The notes under the pieces are model-generated. The model was not told the origin of the DNA, made no database searches, and was given only the letters and a program-made list of their open reading frames with translations. From NCBI RefSeq assembly GCF_036588685.1, contig NC_086373.1:4712001-4776000 (forward strand): a stretch of DNA of 64,000 bases, in the 5' to 3' direction. How positions within the stretch are numbered: the stretch's first letter is position 1; each line of letters begins with the position of its first letter. The position numbers were made by a program, and so were the translations under genes. This document shows positions 35,123-47,025 of the stretch, piece after piece. Source of the DNA: Mytilus trossulus. Its lineage: Eukaryota; Mollusca; Bivalvia; Mytilida; Mytilidae.

Positions 35123-36086
35123 TACGGGGCGCCGAATGGGACTCTTGTGGTTTTGTACTCGAAATTCAATTTTGTACGGACAAAAGTGAGTTTTGATCAA
35201 GAAAAATCAGTTCAGTTTAACAAAATGTGTAGCATACTACAAATTTATATGTTGTCGTACAAAATTATCTTTCAGTGGACAAGAGTTACTTTTGTCATGA
35301 CAAAATTCATTTTTGTAACACAGTCTTTACTTTTGTTGCTTAATTTGAAAATTGGGCGACAAAAGTCAATTTTGTATGCAAATTAGTTTAGTTTGGATTC
35401 TGTAAACTAGTTTGCATACAAAACCGATATTTTTTCACAAAATTCAATTTTGTGTTTATTTTTGTGTAGACAAAATTGAGTTTTGTTAAACAGAGGTGAA
35501 AATTTAACACAAAAGTCAATTTTGTGTTTATTTTGGTGTAGACAAAATTGAGTTTTGTTAAACAGAAGTGAAAATAAAACACAAAAGTCAATTTTGTGCC
35601 ACAAAAGTCAATTTTATGTTCACAAAAATAAACACAAAATTCATTTTTGTCATGACAAAATTCATTTTTTTTGTGTAGACAAAATTGAGTTTTGTGACAC
35701 AAAATTGACTTCTGTCACAAGAGTCAATTTTGTGTTAAATTTTCACTTCTGTCTAACAAAACTCAATATTGTCTACACAAAAAATAATTTTAATTACAAA
35801 ATCACAGGATCCTAATTTAATCAACATGTTAATTGTGTACAAATTAAATTTTGTCTCTCAGGTAACAAAAGTCAATTGTGTATGCAAATAAGTTTATATA
35901 ATAAGTTTAAAATGAATTTTGTCTACAAAAATGAATTTTGTCATGACAAAATTGAAGTTCTCATAAAACAAGTCTGCATCACATAGTTTTGTAAGACAAA
36001 AAAGATTTTGTTATGACAGAATTGAATTTTGTGTACACAAACTTGATTTTGATGAGAAAAAGTTCAAGTCCCATTTGGCGCCCGTA
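35123..36086. mobile_element. Foldback element made of about two dozen small palindromes
   Basis: Ends are inverted: GGGGCGCCGAATGGGACT near 35126-35143 against AGTCCCATTTGGCGCCC near 36067-36083. Between them the palindromic word ACAAAATTCAATTTTGT and variants (central GT/TT, CA/GA) recur about two dozen times at irregular 20-50 bp spacing, on top of larger inverted segments. Short frames inside (translating as HKIDFC, KTQFCLH repeats) are by-products of this structure. It has no coding capacity. Confidence 0.75.
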
Positions 36087-38689
36087 GAAGTAGACATATT
36101 AGACTTTAGCATTGGATATCGTATTAAAACAAAAAAGTTATGTAAATAATTAAATTAGCTCTGTACAAATTGAATCTTGTAGACACTATTATAGGCAATT
36201 CTATTATAAATATTCCATACGGAAAGATATTCCTCAATAACTTCGTGAAAACAAAGCCCCTTCACGCTGTTGTAAGTGAAAATTATATATATTTGGAATT
36301 TTTAATTTTGGCGTTTTGCAAATCAATTTCGGATGACCTTCAAACTTTAAGAGTGGTTAACTCGACAACAAATTTTATGGACGGGTTGCACAAACTGCAA
36401 AACATATTATATATTATGAAGACAGAAGCTTGCGGATGGGCCGATTGAAATTCAGGCGACCGTTAAAGTTCAATATAACATTTGGACAACAAATGGCTGT
36501 CTTTACACATTTAAAAAAACTAATCTGAATACAAATTCACCTGTCCAGTTGGAAAAGTTTTAAGGCATGGCATCCACTAGATAATTAGTTAAATGCATTT
36601 TGGGTTTCAGAAAGATATTTTTATTTTGGATTTTTGTTACGGCGCTACGTGACATTAATTATGCACAAACGAACGCAAGAACACTCAGCACAGTAAAACA
36701 CACAGATAAATAATAGGATAGTCGTTACAATATGTAAACCGCAGAATTATGAGGAACATCTTTGATCATCTTTTATTAACGACAGCATAGACATCACAAA
36801 TGTGACGTATTTTTGTAACAAATATGTAATCTTGAAATTCATACAATTATTTTCAAGATCCTAGTTCAAACTACATGTATTAGGATGATGAGGACGGTAT
36901 TTTTAAGGGCTACTTTAAATAAAAGCTGTGACGACATCATAATCATTTGGACTAACATAATACTTATCTATGAAAAATGGAAATTAACTCTATTATGTAG
37001 ACTTTAATTCAATACAGAATTCACGTTTGGTACTCAGTAAACAGACGACATAGATGTCAAATCACAATCTAAGGCGTTGTAAAATATCATTAGTTACTTT
37101 GAACAAAGACACATCATATAATTCACCAAATTCATGAATATAACAGAAAGAGCACAAAATCTCGAAAATTCAATCGATGTTGGATGTAATTTGCCTTTAC
37201 TTTAAATTGTTTTAAAAGTAGAATATTTGTTAAATTTATGTTTTTGATATTCCCAACCGAGTTGCAAAGTCTTGCATTTATTTATAGAATTTGTGAATTT
37301 GATGTACATGTAGATATGGGGTCGCTACATTTACCATTGAGTCAACGTGGGATTGATGAGGAAAAGTACAATTTTTACGAATGTCCTTGCACGTAATTTA
37401 TTCAAATAGTAAACTTCTAGAACCATCATGTTAATGATATATTTCACAAATTAGGAAACGGGTTATTAGATTATTCATCCTTTTTTACCCAACTTTACAT
37501 TTTTATTTTAGTACACAATGACACAAAATGGCGGTTTGAATGGTATAAAAGTCACTAATTAGAATATGCTCAGCGTCGAGTATATGCATTATCGAAACAC
37601 TTCTATTAAATACATATAACTTACCCAAATAAAGGCACCAGTAGTATATCGCTTACCCAAGAGTTATGATATGATATACACAGTCAATGCCACAGTGCAG
37701 ATGTGTGATATGATCTTATATAGGAATTTCCAATCGTGACGTCACACCAGGAATTTGTATTAAATGTGTATAAAAAAACCCACTTCCGTTATTTGACTGA
37801 TAAAACTTTATTCATGATGTGAAAATATCATTCTCTATATTAAGAACTATGTTTTTTAAACATTTTAAAAGGGTATGTACCTATGTACTTAGAAGCATAT
37901 GAAATGTAATAATAAAATATTTACCCTATACTTTTTGACATACTGAATTTACCTTACAATGTATATTTTTTTTAATTGAGTAATTAATTATGTAGTGTGT
38001 TGATTTATACGTGTAGTATTTGAATAAGTTTTATATATAAATAAAATATTGTCTTGTCTTGTCTTGTCTATTTGAATTGAAATATTTAAACTTTTGTTTT
38101 AAATATCTGTATACACAAGGTAAAATATAGCTTAAAGATGTACAATATCGATATTATACTGAAATAAGTTTGTAAACTATGGATGTCGACATTTTAGATT
38201 CCCTGACCACAAAAAAATCAAAAATGTCATTATTTAACAAAGATACATCATATAGATCAACCAATTCGTGAAAATAACAAAAAGAGCACAAATTCTGCTT
38301 GAAAAAATACAAGATGTATAAAAAAAAATACATGCTATACACACCCGCCATATTTAAAAATCGTAATTGACTGTTTATAACATTCAAAGACCATCTCACT
38401 CTACTTGGTCTAAGGAGGATTGACTCACTCGGGAAAGAATTTGGGTAAGACAATAAAAATGTTGGCACCAAACTGGACCAATAAAAATGTGTAGTTCAAA
38501 TTTGTGCAATGCTTTTCATTATGGTAATATTAAATATTACTACGAAGTCTCTGATACTATTAAACTCTGGAATTCAATATTTATATCAGTTAGAATCGCA
38601 AAGTGCTATTCATTTTGGTTGTTTAAATACGAGGCCATAGTGATTAATTTAAAAGTAAAATTACAAAAATCAAAACGGAAAGTCCCTAA
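36087..38689. other. No supported gene
   Basis: AT-rich. A 92-codon frame at 36170-36448 is unrecognised and lacks an ATG start. 37626-37660 is a family B stub. A short CTTGT microsatellite lies at about 38053-38072. Confidence 0.45.
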
Positions 38690-38759
38690 TCGTGCTATTT
38701 TTGATTAATAAAACATATATAATTGGCGACTGGAGATAAAAGAAATAGACTTTATACTG

Positions 38760-39433
38760 TTCGAATTATTTCGGTTCCTTACACATCCTAATATACGCAT
38801 TTACTGGGCAAAATTTAGATAGAGGATATGCAAGCAAATGTATCCTTAAAATACGATTACCCAACTGAATTGTTTTTGTCTATTTGAATGAAACTATTAT
38901 AAGATACGGAAAGACTGTGACATCACCTCTGTACAGCTGTTTATTTTTGTCAAATTTCTTGGTTGATACTGGAACTAAATTAGACTTCCTGCTTAAAAGT
39001 AATAAAGCAAAGAGAAATACACACCAAGATGTCGCATCTAGCTGCGTATTCAAATTCAAATTTTCACGAATTTTTCCTAAAATTTCTAAAGTAGTAGGAA
39101 ATGTCTGTTTAGGTAAATGATTTAATTTCATATCTAAGCCTTTCATCGTCAACTTCAATTCGTAAGACGAAAATACATCAACATGTAATCCTAACAACAG
39201 GAAAAGAACTTTAACTCCGTTTAAATAATTGCGAATAGATTGAGCTGATCTGAAACTTCTACTGAGAAACTGGAATAAGTGCATAATAATTTAGAATGAA
39301 TATCAAACGGTTCTAAATGAAAGTAATTACAAAACAATAAATAAGCTCTCCACTGCGTTTTAAAATTAACCAAAGTATCTTTCGCGAAAGCCGAAATCCT
39401 AGTCACGAACATATCTCGTCTTAGTACTTGCAA
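38760..39433 (-). pseudogene. Tyrosine recombinase (DIRS/Crypton-type) relic
   Basis: Two overlapping minus-strand frames (39221-39433 and 38880-39284) join across a frameshift near 39255 into one N-terminal region: SAFAKDTLVNFKTQWRAYLL, RSAQSIRNYLNGVKVLF, then FALLLLSRKSNLVPVSTKKF and KQLYRGDVTVF. The RKSNL arginine is at the place of the first catalytic Arg of eukaryotic tyrosine recombinases. A stop at 38880 replaces what is normally a Trp codon, and reading continues as TKTIQLGNRILR and CPVNAY to about 38760. The C-terminal His/Arg/Tyr motifs are missing, so it is inactive. Confidence 0.65.
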
Positions 39434-39649
39434 ATCTACAAATAGGTTTCGGCTATCGACGGCAGAATGAAAAACTTAATATCTATAATACTAAAATTAC
39501 GAGGTCCAATTTGTCAGCCGTCATCACGTATAAACGACGAATCAAAGAATTCAACTTTATATATAACTAATATAGTACAAAGGTGTAGATTAAAAATTAC
39601 ACCACTCCAGGGTCTTTTGTTTTCCACGTAGTTAATATTGCGAATAATA

Positions 39650-40480
39650 AGAAGTTCCGTGTCGAGTCCGATACCGATACCAATAGTATATTCACCTGTT
39701 ACCTATTACCTTATCTGTATGTTCCGCATCGGACAGGCGCACCACCAAACGGTGAACTCATGATTAATATGCTATATACACGGGTCATAATCACAGGGTT
39801 CACACTACTCAATTGTCAAATTGTTACCTATTGTAGTATTTTAATCAGTAAGACTTTCTAAGATAACAATACGAATACTAAAAATCTGGACTAAAAATAA
39901 GGCGTATAGGTACAGTTTTCAATTTGTTAGCGGGCATGACGTAAAACAGCGAATCAAAGAATTCAACTTTATTGATAACTAATAAAGGAAAATGCTGTTG
40001 ATTAAAAAATACTCCATTCCAGGACCTTTTGTTTTCCAAATAATTAATATTACCAACAATTGAGTTCCGGGTCGAGTCCGATACCGATACCAATAGTATA
40101 TTCACCTGTTACCTATTACCTTATCTGTATGTTCCGCATCGGACAGGCGCACCACCAAACGGTGAAACTCATGATTAATATGCTATATACACGGGTCATA
40201 ATCACAGGGTTCACACTACTCAATTGTCAAATTGTTACCTATTGTAGTATTTTAATCAGTAAGACTTTCTAAGATAACAATACGAATACTAAAAATCTGG
40301 ACTAAAAATAAGGCGTATAGGTACAGTTTTCAATTTGTTAGCGGGCATGACGTAAAACAGCGAATCAAAGAATTCAACTTTATTGATAACTAATATAGGA
40401 AAATGCTGTTGATTAAAAAATACTCCATTCCAGGACCTTTTGTTTTCCAAATAATTAATATTACCAACAATTGATAAGTT
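39650..40480 (+). repeat. 410-bp tandem duplication
   Basis: GTCGAGTCCGATACCGATAC starts at 39661 and again at 40071; the two copies run almost identically through TAAGGCGTATAGGTACAG and CCAGGACCTTTTGTTTTCC. An older copy of the last part precedes at about 39510-39640. Probably decayed element sequence linked to the recombinase relic. Confidence 0.8.
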
Positions 40481-40649
40481 CCAGTTCGACGGTTTCAAAC
40501 AGAAAGATTTGAAAGCAGAGGAAACTGTGTATCTTAAAAACGGCATATCTTTATCAGATGTCAATACTTATACTAAAATAAGGCTTGCGCATAGTTATAT
40601 ACTTTAATTCAGTCTCGGACCCGCGATATCACGGGTTTGTTCTAGTATA

Positions 40650-41652
40650 AAGTATATAAAGGAACCAATCAAAATGCATTGTTATGTTATAAAATTCATA
40701 ACAAGTTGTATCATTAGCTGTATGTTACACACAGTAATTTAAAGTTCCAGTTTAAAAAAAAAATTGTTCCAGTATTATCTCATTGTTAAACAAGAGAATG
40801 TTAAATCACATCTTGTTACTGTTAAACAGAAGGAGCAATCTTATTCTGTGCCTTTTTTGTCCAATTGCGCTTACAGTAGTGGGTGATTGTATATATCCTA
40901 AAGGGAACATTTTTGTTTTCTGGCCAACCTTTTCAAAAAGATCCGTCTATTCATGTCAGTGGTATTGTTTGCTATTTGACCATTCATGTCGGTATTATTA
41001 TATTTTGTATTTGTTAGAAATATCTGACCAATCATGTCTGTGATATTTTTTGATTTTTGACCATTCATGTCAGGGATATTTTGTGATATCTGACCATTCA
41101 TGTCAGTGATATTTTGTGATTTCTGACCATTCATGTCAGTATTTTCATTATTTTTGTTTTCATTCTTATTTGTGTATAAGGTGAAACATGGCTTTAGATG
41201 AGCCCTGTATCTTAAATGGCTTTTAAATTTTTGTTTAGTATCAATCAATGTGCTTTGGTTACTGTTTGGTCGCTGGGGTTTTTGTGCTGAACATTGATTG
41301 AATTAACTTTAACGTCTATTGTTGTTTTTTCATATGAAATTGTAATAATTTGCCAAAATTAAATGATTTATTTTAATTCATTTCAATTCTTACTGAGCAT
41401 CTATTTAGTATTGCTTTGCATCCAGTCGTCTCATATGCTTTATATATCTGCGTATATTTACTTCGAAAGATCAAATTGTGCTATTTTTAATTAATTAAAA
41501 ATATATAATTGGCGACTGAAGATAAAAGAAGTAGACTTTATACTGTTCGAATTATTTCGGTTCTTAACATACAGCTAATGATACAAGATGTTATGAATTT
41601 TATAACATAACAATGCATTGTGATTGGTTCCTTTATATACTTGTGATTTAAA
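40650..41652. repeat. Inverted repeat of about 75 bp around a 0.85-kb interior
   Basis: AGTATATAAAGGAACCAATC (from about 40655) through CATTAGCTGTAT is inverted at about 41576-41652. Just inside the right arm, 41481-41565 is a direct copy of 38690-38780, so a multi-part element related to the recombinase relic has been rearranged here. Confidence 0.65.
40940..41150 (+). repeat. 33-bp minisatellite
   Basis: About six units of the type TGACCATTCATGTCAGTGAT plus ATTTTGTGATTTC. On the minus strand it translates in frame as repeated TDMNGQ blocks, a by-product of the 33-bp period. Confidence 0.7.
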
Positions 41653-42018
41653 GAATTTTAAGTTTTTCATTCTGTCGACGATAGCCGAAAACTAACCCAC
41701 CCAAAATTTATAATCAGTAGTTTTAGTCTCATTTTCTGTAGAAGTTTTATTTTTCAGCGTATGTTCCTTGCTGATCTTACTGTGGATATACGAACTTACA
41801 ATACAATTGACTGGTTAAAGGACGTTGGAGCAACATAATTTATAACCGATAATTTGGATTCAGATTAATTCGCAATGGTGTAGATGTCAGAAATGTTACC
41901 CGTTGGATATAGACGTGCGATCAAAGTGTTGTTGATGAATGGTGCTGAACATTGATTGAGTTAACTTTAACGTCTATTATTGTTTTTTCATATTAAATTG
42001 CAATGATTTGCCAGAATT
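41286..42018 (+). repeat. Direct repeats of ~78 bp
   Basis: GTGCTGAACATTGATTGA at about 41286-41365 recurs at 41942-42018 with few differences, 656 bp apart. 42019-43009 contains no recognised feature. Confidence 0.65.
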
Positions 42019-43009
42019 TTTTTTTTGTATTCCTGTCTTGCATGTTTGCTAATGCTTTGTCTATATGCCCTTTTCTGTTTCTTTAACCATAATGACGTGG
42101 CCTTTTTCAGAAGAAATACACAATAAGCATATAGACAAGTGGCAAGAAGGACAAGGTAAACTTCTTATTTACATTCTGCAGTGCATGTCTGCAGAACTAT
42201 AGACTATATTGTTTATATATTTGAACGATAATTTTTTCTATAACTTTATCTGTTTGACGTTCACATTCTGACGTCAAACGCGCGATTCTACGTCAGAGTT
42301 AATGTTAATCCAACCATTCGGTCCCAGTACTTAAAACCTTTCAATCTTTTACGGGTAGATTTTAAAAACATAAATAGATTGGTCAGTGTCCTTAATGCGC
42401 CTCAAAATGAGGAACTCAAAAGTTGCATGTAAACAAAAAGTCTTTGTGAAGTGATATTTGCCCCGTTTCTATGATAGACAAGTGAATGAGCTTTACCATT
42501 TGTGTTGATTTAGTGTGTAAAGGAACATAGAATAAATGTGTAAAAACTATGGAGATATTAAATGTGTTAAAAGTATTAAATATTCAAAGAACTTATTGTG
42601 TTAAAAAAAGGGATTTCCCCCCCAACTTCAGATACTTTATTTTACTAATAGTTGTTAAAAAGGGTTTTTTTACCACGAGGAGTTGCATCACGAAAGGACT
42701 TTCGGGGTTTGCTAATTTACTGAAAAAGTGATCTCACTTCCGCAAAAAATCAACCACATAATATCTGACAAAGTTTCAGCATCGAAACGAGCCATCATAC
42801 ATATCCAAGTTAACGATATGGACTGAGCAACAGAAGAAAACGTTACCATTACCGCCTATGGAGAAAAAAATGTGAACATTGGCCCACAAAAATAAGAAAG
42901 CAATGATTGAGGTTGTTAAATTTGATATATGTCTTGTTGTGCTTCTCAAAAAATATTTGTTCGTTTTTATCGCGATTAAGATCATGGCAAAATGATGGCT
43001 GCTGTACCC

Positions 43010-43290
43010 CTATTTTTGACATTAGTACCTAGTGTGTCTGTTTGTTTTGTTCACGCATCGTTGTCAATATTATAGAATTGCGTGCAACTTTCATGCAAGT
43101 GAGGGAATTGGCTGGCTGTTGACCCGGTTTCGATCAACCGTTTCCTGCATGGGAAAATACCAAATCAGGAATTTGGCAGTTGTTATTTATTGATATGATG
43201 TTTTTGAGCTTTTGATTTTGCAATTCGAATATAGACTTTCCGTTTTGAATTTTCATCAGATGTCAGTATTTTTGGGATTTTACAGTTTAC
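43010..43290 (+). repeat. Dispersed repeat, family C
   Basis: TACCCCTATTTTTGACATTA, CATGCAAGTGAGGGAATTGG, AAATCAGGAATTTGGCAGTT and GACTTTCCGTTTTGAATTT; forward form of the sequences at 26690 and 33798, and of 8095-8225. 43291-43933 is otherwise unassigned, apart from a TTGACCTTGACCTAAATTTC motif shared with 50834-50860. Confidence 0.6.
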
Positions 43291-43933
43291 AGTTTTCACT
43301 GCACACAGACAGACCTACAATTAAAACCAATTTTGTCAGAGAACAGTTGGTGATATGTCCACTAAAAAATCATGTTTTTTTTATATAAGAATATTAGAAT
43401 AATGTTTAAAAATGTATTCCAGTTTCGGACATGTACATGTGCGCTGATTCCACAAATATGTGGTTTATATCCACTATTGTCTGAAATGAAGTGTTATAAT
43501 GTATTTACTTCCGGTTTGAAACATTTCACTTAATGTAAATATGATGTTCATATTTTTTTGTAGGACACATGCATTGTAAACTAATGCAAGAAGTATTGAG
43601 TCTCTATCATTTATAACTGTAAAGATAAAGCAAAGATCAAAGTTTACGACGTAAACTGAACACTTGACCTTGACCTAAATTTCATTTCATAAAGTAAGGC
43701 CCTCATGTCAAAAGAACCTAGGAATTTACTATATGTGTAAATGCGTTATATCACCATACAGCTAGTTTTAAAGGGCAGAAATCCCTCATTTTACTTTAAC
43801 ATAAACGTTCAACCAAAACATATTTGTTACGACATATGACAATTTAGTGAACATATAAAGTCCATATCTGATACGGTTTCTGATAATAATAAATAATAAA
43901 TTAAAGTTTTGAATATTTTTTCTTTTAGTTTAC

Positions 43934-45226
43934 CTACACAGCTACTTTTGCATAGGTACTATTTCTGTCCTAAAAATTTGTAGTACTGAAAATTTACTTT
44001 TAACATTCAGTACTATTGTGTTACTACAAAATTATTGTAATATACTAGTCAACAAAAGAAACGATACACGACTGTGAAATAAAATTTATCAAAAAGTATT
44101 AAATATTAAATAAACATGAGATACACTATTTTAAAAAGCTTTCATTTGCAATGTATTCGCATGTGATAATGAAAATCAAAACTTGTCGAAAAACATCCAA
44201 ATTCAGTGTTAACGATCGTAGGGTGCAAATTAGTTTTTCGGAAAGTTGAATAAAAAATCAACACATAATTTTCTAAGTTCTAAATAAAATTTCAAATCTG
44301 TTTAAAAATATTCAATATGCTAATCAAGTAATGTTCATGTTGTAAGTAATAGGTTGAAATATTGTTTTTTTCAAATTTTTTGGAAAAAAAGTGTTTTTTG
44401 AAATCTCAAAAAATGCAAAAATATTTTTTTTTATTTTCGTCTCAAATCAATGCTTTAGATATTAAAACAACACGCAGTAAATTTGGAACCTTTCGGTTAA
44501 GTTTTAAGATTGTAACCGCTTTTTGAATATCACTTTACACATACTGTCTATGGTAAATCAGTTGATAATGTATACATTTTAACGATTTCTCGTGGGGTCA
44601 AACTTTGCTTAACAAATAAGCGAAGAAACTGTATGATTTTCAAAAACAACTTGATGGCAAACACTGTCTTTACCTTTAAATAAGAGGTTGGAACTTCTTT
44701 TTTTTAAATTGTCGTTTTATGTCAATTTTGTAAAAAACAAAAAATCGCGAAAAAAAACGTCACGAAAGGAAAAAAAAATAAAAAATTTAACGGATTTATA
44801 TTTCCATAATGATTAAGTATTACAACCTTCAATATTGGTCCATTGAATGGAAAACTTTATCTTTAATTTGAAAAAAAGTCTTGTATCGTTTCTTTTGTTG
44901 ACCAGTATATTTAGTTACCTGTATTTTACAGTACTGTATTTGTAATTGAAATTTAGGTACTTTAGATTTTGGTTTCTACCGTTAAATTTTCAGCATTTTG
45001 TAAGATTTTTCTATTACAAATCTTTCAAAGTTATGATTTTCAAACATGAAATATTGTATTATTTCTGTACAAAAATATTAAGTGCAAATGAAGTACTGTA
45101 AAATACAAGTACCTAAATATTACCATAATTTTAAAGTAAAGAAATAGTTCTAAATATTTAAAATAAATTTCCAGTACTGCATATTTTTAGTACAGAAATA
45201 GTACCTTTGCAAAAGTAGCTGTGTAG
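43934..45226. mobile_element. Outer inverted-repeat element (CTACACAGCTACTTTTGCA)
   Basis: The first ~62 bp (CTACACAGCTACTTTTGCAT, GGTACTATTTCTGTCCTAAA) are inverted at the right end with few mismatches, ending GTAGCTGTGTAG at 45226. The arms are rich in AGTACTG words. No transposase. It contains another complete element. Confidence 0.75.
44045..44905. mobile_element. Inner nested MITE, 861 bp, flanked by TATA
   Basis: CTAGTCAACAAAAGAAACGA at 44045 is inverted at the right end (TCGTTTCTTTTGTTGACCAG to 44905) with one mismatch. TATA lies on both sides (44041-44044 and 44906-44909), fitting a TA or TATA target duplication. The interior is A/T homopolymer-rich and non-coding. Confidence 0.75.
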
Positions 45227-45386
45227 AACCTCAAATTAAAAAACCCTAGGTTTCTATTATTTATGTTTAACAAATTAAAAAAATTAAATACATCAAGGTG
45301 AATAAATCAAAATGCTGGACTTTTTGATCGACAATATATTTGTTGAGTTTGGAGGATTTATATTCTAACAGACAGTCTGTATTCCA

Positions 45387-45885
45387 ATGGAGACTAATTG
45401 TGCACCCGTACTGACCGATTTGTTTTTGTACTCGTATGAAGCAGAATCCATTCAGAACCTTCTAAAAGACAAAAAGAAAAAAGCACCCTGCGAAATTCTT
45501 GAATTTTACTTTATATTGATGAAGTCCTATCATTGAATAACCCATATTTCAACCAATACTTACATCTCATGTATTCATGTGAACTTGAAATTAAGGATAC
45601 TACTGATACTAGAAAAACTGCGTCATATCTTGATCTTTTCATCAATATTGACATGGATGGACGACTTCACAAGAAAATCTATGATAAACGGGACGATTTC
45701 AACCTCCCAATTATTAATTTTCCATTTTTCAGTAGTAACATGTCCTCTGCCCCTTCATATGGTGTTTACATATCTCAATTGATACGTTATTCTCGTGCAT
45801 GTTCACACTATACGGACTTCATATACAAGAGTGTGCTCCTAACGCAGAAATTGCTCCAACACAGTTATGAGGAGGACAGATTAAA
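45387..45885 (+). pseudogene. Penelope-like reverse transcriptase relic, 5' side of the split
   Basis: One frame has METNCAPVLTDLFLYSYEAE, the RT segment before the catalytic box. A frameshift near 45500 leads into YIDEVLSLNNPYFN, where the usual YIDD-type catalytic box has become YIDE. Then come SYLDLFINIDMDGRL, YDKRDDFNLPIINFPF and YGVYISQLIRYSRACSHYTD, the conserved end of the protein. The reading breaks at EEDRL where the retrozyme array starts, and the next conserved piece (KFYG.HHELV) is found beyond it at 47218-47262. The element is dead through frameshift, catalytic change and insertion. Confidence 0.7.
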
Positions 45886-45918
45886 TAGTTATCAAAGGTA
45901 CCAAGATTATAATTTAGT

Positions 45919-45963
45919 ACGCCAGACGCGCGTTTCGTCTACATAAGACTCATCAGTGACGCT
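45919..45963 (-). ncRNA. Hammerhead ribozyme (array 3, copy 1), intact core
   Basis: Minus strand: GCGUCA, CUGAUGA, GUC-UUAUGUA-GAC, GAAA, ACGC/GCGU, GUC, UGGCGU. It is the ribozyme closest to the fixed 3' edge. Confidence 0.88.
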
Positions 45964-46272
45964 CATATCAAAATATTTATAAAGCCAAACAATTACAAAG
46001 TTGAAGAGCATTGAGGATCCAAAATTCCAAAATGTTGTGCCAAATACGGCTAAGGTAATCTATGCCTGGGATAAAAAAATCCTTAGTTTTTAGAAAAATT
46101 CAAAGTTTTGTAACAGGAAATTTATTAAAATGACCACATTATTGATATTCATGTCAACACCGAAGTGTTGACTACTGGGCTGGTGATACCCTCGGGGACG
46201 AAACGTCCACCAGCAGTGGCATCGACCCAGTGGTGTAAATAGTTATCAAAGGTACCAGGATTATAATTTAGT

Positions 46273-46317
46273 ACGCCAGACGCGCGTTTCGTCTACATAA
46301 GACTCATCAGTGACGCT
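46273..46317 (-). ncRNA. Hammerhead ribozyme (array 3, copy 2), intact core
   Basis: Same sequence as copy 1; predicted cleavage between plus-strand positions 46279 and 46278. Confidence 0.88.
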
Positions 46318-46626
46318 CATATCAAAATATTTATAAAGCCAAACAATTACAAAGTTGAAGAGCATTGAGGATCCAAAATTCCAAAATGTTGTGCCAAATA
46401 CGGCTAAGGTAATCTATGCCTGGGATAAAAAAATCCTTAGTTTTTAGAAAAATTCAAAGTTTTGTAACAGGAAATTTATTAAAATGACCACATTATTGAT
46501 ATTCATGTCAACACCGAAGTGTTGACTACTGGGCTGGTGATACCCTCGGGGACGAAACGTCCACCAGCAGTGGCATCGACCCAGTGGTGTAAATAGTTAT
46601 CAAAGGTACCAGGATTATAATTTAGT

Positions 46627-46671
46627 ACGCCAGACGCGCGTTTCGTCTACATAAGACTCATCAGTGACGCT
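46627..46671 (-). ncRNA. Hammerhead ribozyme (array 3, copy 3), intact core
   Basis: Same sequence, 354 bp from copy 2; cleavage at both would release a 354-nt monomer. Confidence 0.88.
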
Positions 46672-46980
46672 CATATCAAAATATTTATAAAGCCAAACAA
46701 TTACAAAGTTGAAGAGCATTGAGGATCCAAAATTCCAAAATGTTGTGCCAAATACGGCTAAGGTAATCTATGCCTGGGATAAAAAAATCCTTAGTTTTTA
46801 GAAAAATTCAAAGTTTTGTAACAGGAAATTTATTAAAATGACCACATTATTGATATTCATGTCAACACCGAAGTGTTGACTACTGGGCTGGTGATACCCT
46901 CGGGGACGAAACGTCCACCAGCAGTGGCATCGACCCAGTGGTCTTAATAGTTATCAAAGGTACCAGGATTATAATTTAGT

Positions 46981-47025
46981 ACGCCAGACGCGCGTTTCGT
47001 CTACATAAGACTCATCAGTGACGCT
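46981..47025 (-). ncRNA. Hammerhead ribozyme (array 3, copy 4), intact core
   Basis: Same sequence, 354 bp from copy 3. The unit to its right is incomplete. Confidence 0.88.

Noticed and set aside
35388-35815. Overlapping frames with KIDFC/KTQFCLH repeats
   Set aside because: They arise from the palindromic CAAAATTCAATTTTG motif in several frames on both strands.
40898-41248. 116-codon frame with TDMNGQ repeats
   Set aside because: Result of a 33-bp minisatellite; in-frame by period only.
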